This document shows positions 5,769 to 12,175 of a stretch of 12,175 bases of DNA, in pieces. The notes beneath the pieces are model-generated. The model was not told the origin of the DNA, made no database searches, and worked only from the letters and a program-made list of their open reading frames with translations. The DNA is from an uncultured Leptotrichia sp. GTDB taxonomy: Bacteria > Fusobacteriota > Fusobacteriia > Fusobacteriales > Leptotrichiaceae. Both the position numbers and the translations under genes were made by a program. The DNA is taken from contig CALIJH010000132.1 of the NCBI GenBank assembly GCA_938017765.1, positions 1 to 12,175 of the forward strand. Reading direction: 5' to 3'. The first letter of the stretch is position 1, and the number at the start of each line of letters is the position of its first letter.

Positions 5769-7382
5769 TTATTTACTTATTGAAACATGATAAAAATCAT
5801 TGATATTTGATACGGATCTTACTACCATTCCCTCCATTTTAGGATTTACCAGATACAATCCTTCCGCATAGTACAGTCCTGATATAACAAAATCATCTGC
5901 CAATATTGTTTCAGCTTTTTGCATTGCTTCCGTTCTTTGTTTCTTATCTTGATTTTCCCTTGCAAATTTTACCAATTTATCATATTCCGGATTATCATAT
6001 TTGGAAAAGTTTATTGCACCTGCATTTTTAAGGAATATTTCCAGGTATGTCATTGCATCCGAATAATCAGGTCCCCATGCATATCTTATTATTTCATAGT
6101 TTCCTTCTTTTCCTCTTGAAATTCTTTCTTTATAAGTAACTACATCTACGTTTACATCTATTCCTAATTTTTCTTTCCATTGAGCCTGATAAAATTCGGC
6201 TTCTTTTTTAGCTGTTCCTTTTTCATCTATCAGTAATGTCAGCTTAACCTGTTCAGAAGTCATTCCTGCTTCCTTGACACCTTCTTCAAAAAGTTTCTTT
6301 AAATCAAGATTTTTATATTTTTCATAAAGGTCTCCGTTTTCCTCTCTGAAATCTCCATTTACTCCGGGCATCCCATTAGCTACTATTCCTGAACCTTTTG
6401 TTCCTAATCCATTTAATACCTGTGAAACTAATTCATCTCTGTTTATCGCCAAAGACAGAGCCTGTCTTACTTTCTTATTTTTCAGTACAGGATTATTTCG
6501 ATTAAATCCTAAAAAGAATACTCTTCCTTCAGGAAACGCTTTTAATTCAGGCTTGCCCTCAAATTCAGCTTTTTTTTCAATGGATACTTTCGTAAAGTCA
6601 AGCTCCTTATTTTTAAATAAATTTGTTGCAGCATCGAAATCAGAAGTCATTAATGCTATAAGTTTATCTGTTTTAATATTTTTTCCGTTCCAAAAGTCAG
6701 GATTTTTTTCCATAATGACTTTATTGTCATGTATCCATTCTTTTATTACATAAGGTCCGTTATAGATAGAATTTCCCGCTTCAGTGGCATATTTGTCCTT
6801 ATACTCATTTACAGCCTTTTCATTTGCAGGGAAATATACGGGCATTACTAACAATTTGCCAAAATAAGGAGTAGGTTCCGCAAGTTTAAACTCAATTGTA
6901 TAGTCATCTTTTACTTTTACTCCCACTTTATTAAAATCTTTGGAATTTCCTTTATTGTAATCTTCAGCCCCTTCAATATAATACATTAAAAATGCATATT
7001 CTGCACCCGTTTCAGGCTCCAGAGCTCTTTTTACTCCTCTCAGATAATCATTCGCAGTAACTGTATCTCCATTGGACCATTTCATTCCCTGTCTTATTTT
7101 AAATGTCCAAGTTTTTCCGTCATCGGAAACATTCCAACTTTCAGCTCCGGCAGGAACAATTTCATTTTTTTCATTCAGTCTTACAAGACCTTCATAAACC
7201 ATGGCAGAAACATTAAATCCTGCGGAATCAGTCAATAATTGAGGATCAAGGGACGTAGGCTCCGATTCCAAATTAAATATTATTTCGCTTCCATTTCCTT
7301 TTTTTTCATCCGTCCGGGTTTTTGTCCCACATGAAATCAGAAATATTAGCCCCATAAATAACAACATTAAACTTTTTTTCAT
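5769..7382 (-). CDS. Peptide ABC transporter substrate-binding lipoprotein (OppA/SBP_bac_5 family), divergent paralogue
   Basis: The gene encodes 537 residues. The signal peptide MKKSLMLLFMGLIFLISC has a lipobox cysteine at residue 18. The family-5 signature reads AESWNVSDDGKTWTFKIRQG, then KWSNGDTVTANDY; further in are YNGPYVIKEW and KKVRQALSLAINRDEL. It is clearly the same family as the other three copies but more distant; the MLYPIKNAEE stretch shared by the two other complete copies is MYYIEGAEDY here. The start at 7382 has AAAGGA about 9 bases upstream. An earlier ATG at 7389 is out of frame. This is the first gene of the likely oppA-oppA transcript, with a promoter candidate at 7443-7471. 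Role by family: capture of oligopeptides for ABC import; ligand unknown. Confidence 0.96.
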   Translation of the reverse strand: MKKSLMLLFMGLIFLISCGTKTRTDEKKGNGSEIIFNLESEPTSLDPQLLTDSAGFNVSAMVYEGLVRLNEKNEIVPAGAESWNVSDDGKTWTFKIRQGMKWSNGDTVTANDYLRGVKRALEPETGAEYAFLMYYIEGAEDYNKGNSKDFNKVGVKVKDDYTIEFKLAEPTPYFGKLLVMPVYFPANEKAVNEYKDKYATEAGNSIYNGPYVIKEWIHDNKVIMEKNPDFWNGKNIKTDKLIALMTSDFDAATNLFKNKELDFTKVSIEKKAEFEGKPELKAFPEGRVFFLGFNRNNPVLKNKKVRQALSLAINRDELVSQVLNGLGTKGSGIVANGMPGVNGDFREENGDLYEKYKNLDLKKLFEEGVKEAGMTSEQVKLTLLIDEKGTAKKEAEFYQAQWKEKLGIDVNVDVVTYKERISRGKEGNYEIIRYAWGPDYSDAMTYLEIFLKNAGAINFSKYDNPEYDKLVKFARENQDKKQRTEAMQKAETILADDFVISGLYYAEGLYLVNPKMEGMVVRSVSNINDFYHVSISK

Positions 7383-7442
7383 ATTTCATTTCCTTTCTAT
7401 ACCTTTTTTTATTTTATAATTCTGTTCACATAATTATATATT

Positions 7443-7471
7443 ATTATATATTTTTCCATTCATTTATACAA
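7443..7471 (-). promoter_or_regulatory. Predicted sigma-70 promoter of the two-gene oppA transcript
   Basis: The minus strand reads TTGTAT (7466-7471), a 17-bp spacer, and TATAAT (7443-7448), about 60 bp upstream of the start codon at 7382. The layout matches the promoter at 481-509 (TTGCAT, 17 bp, TATAAT). The surroundings are very AT-rich, so chance matches are possible. Confidence 0.55.
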
Positions 7472-7563
7472 CTATTTATTATTTATAAAAAGATTAATAT
7501 TATATATGCTTTAATTGTAAATCGTGATTTTTCATTAAATCATTATTTTTTTTGTACTTCTAA

Positions 7564-7679
7564 TTTTCCCAAAAAGTTTTTTTATGTTATCTCATTAGAT
7601 ATATCATTTTTTATATTTATGTTTTTCCAAAAATTTTTTTAATATTATCCAATTAAATATATCATTCTTTCTATTTATT
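7564..7679. repeat. Two adjacent 58-bp direct repeats in the spacer
   Basis: 7564-7621 and 7622-7679 align end to end with about ten mismatches. Shared landmarks are CCAAAAA followed by a T run, TTATC and ATATATCATT. The repeat lies between the FHA-gene terminator and the oppA promoter. I see no gene and no strong hairpin in it. The rest of 7383-7735 is plain AT-rich spacer apart from the promoter. Confidence 0.6.
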
Positions 7680-7735
7680 CGATAATTTCTTTCCACAATA
7701 TGCATCGATATTATTTCGGAAAATATATCGAAATT

Positions 7736-7768
7736 AAAAACAGTAGCATTATAAAAGCTACTGTTTTT
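7736..7768 (-). terminator. Rho-independent terminator of the FHA-type gene
   Basis: A perfect 12-bp stem (AAAAACAGTAGC at 7736-7747 with GCTACTGTTTTT at 7757-7768) encloses a 9-base loop. It lies 47 bp past the stop codon at 7815. The minus-strand transcript would end the stem in a T run. The structure is symmetrical and could terminate from either side. Confidence 0.88.
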
Positions 7769-7814
7769 CTTAAAAATCTGATAGATTTATCAAATTAAAT
7801 CAGACTCTGATTTC

Positions 7815-10800
7815 TTATTTCACCTGTTTTCTTAGCCTTTCTACAATCACATCTATGGATTCTGTTGAATTTCTTCTTGACTGTATTTTTGAAGCTCCAA
7901 TTTCTAATTTAGGCAACAGCGGTTTTTCTTTTTCTATCCAATGAGCACCCAGATTTTCCTTGAACTCGTCATAAAATAAATTTGTTCTGAAATCTATTAT
8001 CTGGTCATCAGAAACTATAGGACCATTTATGAATTTCTCAACAGTAACAGTCTGTCTTTCTTTTCTTATGTTGTCTATTATTTTATTATCTGCTGTTTCT
8101 CCATTCGCTTTGACTAAATTCAGATAATCCAACTGTCTTTGTACAAACTCTCTATCTTCTTTAAAATATCTTCCATGAGGATATGTTACAAATCCCCAGA
8201 AATTATCATCAAGTATCTGTCTTTCAGATAATCTTCTGATTTCTTCCTTAGTGTATTCATCTTTTTGTTTTAGTGTCAACATCGGGTATGCCTGACTTCT
8301 CATTAACGAAGGTCCAAAAACAAATATTTTTGAGGACAATTGGTCAAGTGTTTTATTGGCTTTTCCATTGTAATCTTTTGTTTCAGCTATCAGTCCAAAT
8401 CTTTTTATTCCTATAAAACCTCCATGTTCACTTCCTACAGGATCTAAACTATTTATCATTGACACTCCATTTTTGAAATTCATTTCTTTACTTAATTTAT
8501 CAAATACTTTTGGAGCTACAGGTGTCCCTGTATGATAAAATGTTATATTACCATTTAATTTTATGCCTTTGTTATTTAAATAATTCAATCCTCCCATTGC
8601 TACTATATTTCCCTGACTATATGTTGTTATATTATACTGTCTGTCAGGATTTAATTGTGTCAATACATCGGCAAATCCTCTTGATGTTCCTGTTACAAGT
8701 CCGAAAGTTGCTAAAGTTCCGTCAAACATTTTCCCAAGAACAGACTCCATTCCGTCAGTGATGTTACCTCTTGTTTTACTGTAAACTAATGTTACATTTA
8801 CTTCTTTACCTTTTTTTATCTTATTTTCTATATCGTTTATTGATACAAGCTGACTGATTGCATTTCTTATCGACACTTCGGATTCTTCAGTCATTCCGTT
8901 TAAGAATACTTCATTTGATTTAATCTCGGAAGGATTATGCAATTTTTTCCCTGTTATGATAACATTTCCATTTTCATCCTGTTTCAGAACTATATCAAAT
9001 ATATCAAATTTATCTTTTATTCCGAATACCTGTATTCCTTCGAGTACTCCTCCATATTGTCCTGATGTCGGTATTATAGGAAGCATATCATTCTTCAGTT
9101 TTTTATCTATAAAATCTTCCACATTTCTTATTCTTCTGTAAACTGTTTCTGTCCATGCCTCTTCCATATTTTGTGGCTGATTTCTAAACCATTTTTCGTT
9201 TATACTGTCGGCAATTCCTCCTATTATTCCCGCATCTGCTGCAAGTATGGCTCCGATTTCTCCCCAACCTCTTTTAGTTTCCGTATAATTCATATTTACT
9301 TTATTGACATTTACATTTTTTGTAATCTGTTCCATATCGTTTATATTTCTGTTTATCGGTCCGCTCTGTTCTTCTGTTATCAATATTCCGCTTCCTATTG
9401 TTGCTTTTGTTATTTTTTCTTTTTTAAACCCTTCTACTGACCCGCTGAAATCCATTCCGAACTTATTCTGTTTTACGATACTGTTTCCATTAGCATCTTT
9501 TATAACCATTTGTTCTGTTGCAGGAACTTTTGCTCTTTTTGTTACACCTGCACTTACTCCTGCACCTAATTTATTATCTTTACTTTCTATATCTTCCGTT
9601 ATTAATTTTTTAATATTTACTGATAGATTTCCGCCGTCTTTTCCATTTTTATCTATATTGGCTATCACTCCTCCTTTTATATACCCGTTATCTGCTTTCA
9701 CTTTTATACTTTCCGTTCCCGTTATACTGCTCTGATTTTCTGACCATTCCTTATTTCTTTTTACTGTTAATAATTCTGCATTTCCTGAATAGGAATTTTT
9801 ACTGTTCTGTCTTTCTGAATTAAATGCTACTCCAACACCTATTTCCCTATTTTTTTCCGTATCTTGTAAAGTTTCCAGCACAAGACTTTTTGTTATGATG
9901 TCTGTATGTTTACCCCGAAGATTTCCTCCCTGTACTGTCAGTTCATCAGATTTTGAGTATAATCTGTTTCCGGCTATAATCTGGCTGTTATTATAACTCT
10001 GTCCTTCGCCTTTTCCTCTTCCGTAATTTATACTTCCTCCGCCTCTTCTGGAAAATATGTCATAATTTCCTGCTGATGCAATGTTTTTCATATTGCTTAT
10101 ATAACTGTCTTCCGAAGCATTTACATTTATTTTTTTAGCTTCCAGTGATACATCATGGTCTCCTTTTACAACTCCGCCATATAATTCAAGTTCATTACTT
10201 TTCAATGTAATGTCATTTCCTGCCCTTAAATTTGTAGCTATACTTTGAATATATTCATTTACGGTTTTTCCATAACTTCCTGCTCCTGCCGCTGTTACTC
10301 CTGCCGATACTCCTCCCGAACTTGGTCCTTTGAGGTATGTATTCAGAGTATTCAAAGTTTCTTCCTTACCGTCAAGACTTTCCAGTAAACTTTTCCCTTC
10401 TGCTATATCTTTGATTAAACTTGTTACTTTTCCCACATTTCTCATTTCTGTAACCATTTTCAAATAATCTTTGTAAGAAAGTATGGTATCCTTTATTCCT
10501 CCTAATGTCGCATTAACTGTAAATCCTGTCTGAGCACTTATATTTTCACTTTTACTCAGTACTTTTCTTTGGGAATCTATTATAGATATTTTTCCCTTTT
10601 CAGCGGATATACCTATATTTTGTTTGGCTGCCAAATCTCCCTGCAACTGTATATTTCCCTCTGAAGATTTTATATATATGCTGCCATTTGTTACGAAAAT
10701 ATTTTTTTCAGGGTCTTTTATTGTTGTCTTATTAATATCTCTTGTATAATAGCCTTCCGCTCCGAAAGAACCGCTCCAGTTTTTCCCGCCTATTCTTCCG

Positions 10801-12175
10801 TATGTTCCTGTTTTCATTTTTTCATTTAATTCTTTTAAACTTTCAAAATTTTCTCCGTCTTTTAGTAAAACTCCGTTTACTCCTGACAGATTTATATCTC
10901 CTGCTGCTCCTATCTTACTTCCTACAGAAATTATATAGTCTCCTTCAACTGTTATAGAACCTTCTTTAGAATTTATTACAGTTCCGATACTTTTTGATAC
11001 AAGTTTATCTTTCATATCTTTTCTTCCTGTAAAGAAGTCTTTTAATCCTACCATTATATTTGCTAATCTGAGTCCTCTGTTTGTATGCTTTTCATATTTG
11101 CTGCTTACTTCTGTTCCGGGCATTACTTCCAGTCCAAGTTTTCCTCTAAGGAATACAGAACCTACTGCCTGAATATCGGCTCCCTCAATTTTGAGTTTTC
11201 CTTCGGAATCTATTTTGACTCCTGCTTCACCATACAACTGACTATGTTTATAATTTTCCTTATCTTCATTTACGTAATCATGTATTCTTTTGTATTTGAA
11301 TCCCCAGAAACTTTTTACAGTTTTAGAATCATATGTGCTTTCCAGTCTGTCTTTTGTTCCTTGTATATAAATATTTCCGTCAGACAATCCTACTATTTGA
11401 CCTTTTGTCTTAAAGTTTACTCCTTGGGCGAATACTCCCATATTTTCCGCAGGTTTTCCTATCCCTCTGTAATTTATAAGAACATTCCCGTCATTTGTAA
11501 GTTCCACAGGATTTGCATAAATATTATCTTCTGTCCATACTTCCGTTTTTCTTTTTTTCTTTCTGAACAATCCGCCGCCGCTCGTACTTGACTGAGTTTT
11601 AAACTTATGTTCAGTATCTACAGTTGAAAGCATCATCAAATAATTTTTAGCATTCAATACTATGTCGTCTTTTGCTCTCAAATTACTACTTTCAAGAATG
11701 ATATCCCTTGCTGAATCAAGAATAGTATCTTTTCCTTCTCCTATAATTCCTGACACTGTATTTGTTTTATCTATAGTATCCCACTGTTTCTTGTCAGTAC
11801 CTGCTTCAACTGCACCTTTTCTATTGTCTTCTAATGTTATTGTCTTGTCTGTTATATCTTTTGATGTACTTTTTATGTATGTCCCGCCTTTACCTTTTAT
11901 ATCTCCGGCTATATTTTCTACTTCGGCTCCCTTTACATATACAAGATTATCTCCCTCTATTTTCCCGACATTTCTTATTGTTTCAGTAACTGCGGATGTT
12001 TGACTGACTGTCTCCCTTCTCGGTACAAACCATTTTCTTTTTGCATTTTCATTAGTTATCAGCGATGCGTCCGTAATTACTGTACTTTCATTCAGTATTT
12101 TCCCCTCTTTTGACGTTACTTGTGTCGCTTCTCCTCCCTTTATTTCTCCCCCTATATTTCTTATGCCTTTATTCC
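7815..12175 (-). CDS. FHA/CdiA-like filamentous exoprotein with lipase-like C-terminal domain, N-terminus missing
   Basis: The frame is open from the right edge to the stop at 7815, giving 1452 visible residues (numbered from the first complete codon). It has no start in the window: a GTG at 11756 is internal, and the 139 residues before it are ordinary FHA repeat sequence such as KIEGDNLVYVKGAEVENIAG. Residues 1 to about 960 are beta-helix-type repeats with runs like LRAKDDIVLNAKN and LRAGNDITLKSNELELYGG. A Gly-rich/polybasic LFRKKKRK near 202-209 is typical of FHA-2 repeats in CdiA-like proteins. A short hydrophobic stretch (973-988) follows. Residues from about 1125 contain a strand (VNVTLVY), the nucleophile-like TTYSQGN (Ser1186), a strand leading to NSLDPVG (Asp1244) and candidate histidines at 1250 and 1333. 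By family it is a two-partner-secreted surface or secreted adhesin/toxin; the TpsB partner is not in the window. The hydrolase call is inference. Confidence 0.9.
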   Translation of the reverse strand, partial: NKGIRNIGGEIKGGEATQVTSKEGKILNESTVITDASLITNENAKRKWFVPRRETVSQTSAVTETIRNVGKIEGDNLVYVKGAEVENIAGDIKGKGGTYIKSTSKDITDKTITLEDNRKGAVEAGTDKKQWDTIDKTNTVSGIIGEGKDTILDSARDIILESSNLRAKDDIVLNAKNYLMMLSTVDTEHKFKTQSSTSGGGLFRKKKRKTEVWTEDNIYANPVELTNDGNVLINYRGIGKPAENMGVFAQGVNFKTKGQIVGLSDGNIYIQGTKDRLESTYDSKTVKSFWGFKYKRIHDYVNEDKENYKHSQLYGEAGVKIDSEGKLKIEGADIQAVGSVFLRGKLGLEVMPGTEVSSKYEKHTNRGLRLANIMVGLKDFFTGRKDMKDKLVSKSIGTVINSKEGSITVEGDYIISVGSKIGAAGDINLSGVNGVLLKDGENFESLKELNEKMKTGTYGRIGGKNWSGSFGAEGYYTRDINKTTIKDPEKNIFVTNGSIYIKSSEGNIQLQGDLAAKQNIGISAEKGKISIIDSQRKVLSKSENISAQTGFTVNATLGGIKDTILSYKDYLKMVTEMRNVGKVTSLIKDIAEGKSLLESLDGKEETLNTLNTYLKGPSSGGVSAGVTAAGAGSYGKTVNEYIQSIATNLRAGNDITLKSNELELYGGVVKGDHDVSLEAKKINVNASEDSYISNMKNIASAGNYDIFSRRGGGSINYGRGKGEGQSYNNSQIIAGNRLYSKSDELTVQGGNLRGKHTDIITKSLVLETLQDTEKNREIGVGVAFNSERQNSKNSYSGNAELLTVKRNKEWSENQSSITGTESIKVKADNGYIKGGVIANIDKNGKDGGNLSVNIKKLITEDIESKDNKLGAGVSAGVTKRAKVPATEQMVIKDANGNSIVKQNKFGMDFSGSVEGFKKEKITKATIGSGILITEEQSGPINRNINDMEQITKNVNVNKVNMNYTETKRGWGEIGAILAADAGIIGGIADSINEKWFRNQPQNMEEAWTETVYRRIRNVEDFIDKKLKNDMLPIIPTSGQYGGVLEGIQVFGIKDKFDIFDIVLKQDENGNVIITGKKLHNPSEIKSNEVFLNGMTEESEVSIRNAISQLVSINDIENKIKKGKEVNVTLVYSKTRGNITDGMESVLGKMFDGTLATFGLVTGTSRGFADVLTQLNPDRQYNITTYSQGNIVAMGGLNYLNNKGIKLNGNITFYHTGTPVAPKVFDKLSKEMNFKNGVSMINSLDPVGSEHGGFIGIKRFGLIAETKDYNGKANKTLDQLSSKIFVFGPSLMRSQAYPMLTLKQKDEYTKEEIRRLSERQILDDNFWGFVTYPHGRYFKEDREFVQRQLDYLNLVKANGETADNKIIDNIRKERQTVTVEKFINGPIVSDDQIIDFRTNLFYDEFKENLGAHWIEKEKPLLPKLEIGASKIQSRRNSTESIDVIVERLRKQVK

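Noticed and set aside
7383..7389. Alternative upstream ATG for the OppA gene at 5769-7382
   Set aside because: It is seven bases upstream and therefore out of frame. The chosen ATG opens a perfect lipoprotein signal peptide.
11085..11591. Plus-strand open frame of 168 codons opposite the FHA gene
   Set aside because: It is a shadow of the minus-strand coding frame, rich in Phe/Ile/Tyr/Ser, with no ribosome site and no recognisable domain. The same holds for the other plus-strand frames, for example 9304-9735 and 11662-12003.

Overview
The window is strongly AT-rich. All supported genes are on the minus strand, with good AGGAGG-type ribosome sites and short, U-rich terminator hairpins. The mix of peptide-binding lipoproteins and a very large filamentous haemagglutinin-type (FHA/CdiA-like) protein suggests a host-associated Gram-negative of the Fusobacteriota, most likely Leptotrichiaceae (Leptotrichia or a relative). 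The taxonomic call is inference from composition and gene content. No ribosomal or other marker gene is present.

In transcription order (right to left), the window opens inside a giant FHA-type exoprotein (12175 down to 7815; 1452 residues visible, N-terminus outside the window). Its last ~490 residues leave the FHA repeat pattern and contain a strand/nucleophile-elbow/strand/Asp/His arrangement that looks like an alpha/beta-hydrolase (lipase-like) effector domain. A clear hairpin terminator follows at 7736-7768. No immunity-like gene lies directly downstream.

Next come four paralogous family-5 solute-binding lipoproteins (OppA/MppA type), interrupted once. Two are adjacent (7382-5769 and 5701-4109, 67 bp apart, probably one transcript). 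A glutamine-amidotransferase-like protein with a biotin-protein-ligase N-terminal (BPL_N-type) fold follows (3457-2609). A third OppA (2232-616) ends at its own terminator. A fourth OppA (367 to beyond position 1) has its own promoter and an unusual 79-bp hairpin leader. No OppBCDF permease or ATPase gene is visible. The binding proteins therefore presumably feed transporters encoded elsewhere, each probably with a different peptide or ligand preference.

The non-coding DNA is more structured than usual. Three strictly phased 16- or 17-bp tandem arrays (2415-2606, 3479-3563, 3986-4113) abut gene ends. A 156-bp MITE-like element with long imperfect terminal inverted repeats lies at 3827-3982. 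A shortened relative of it (382-460) sits in the leader of the last oppA, right next to its Shine-Dalgarno sequence. A 58-bp direct repeat lies at 7564-7679. The most interesting points are the lipase-like tail of the FHA protein, the hairpin element shared between intergenic space and an mRNA leader, and the phased short repeats.
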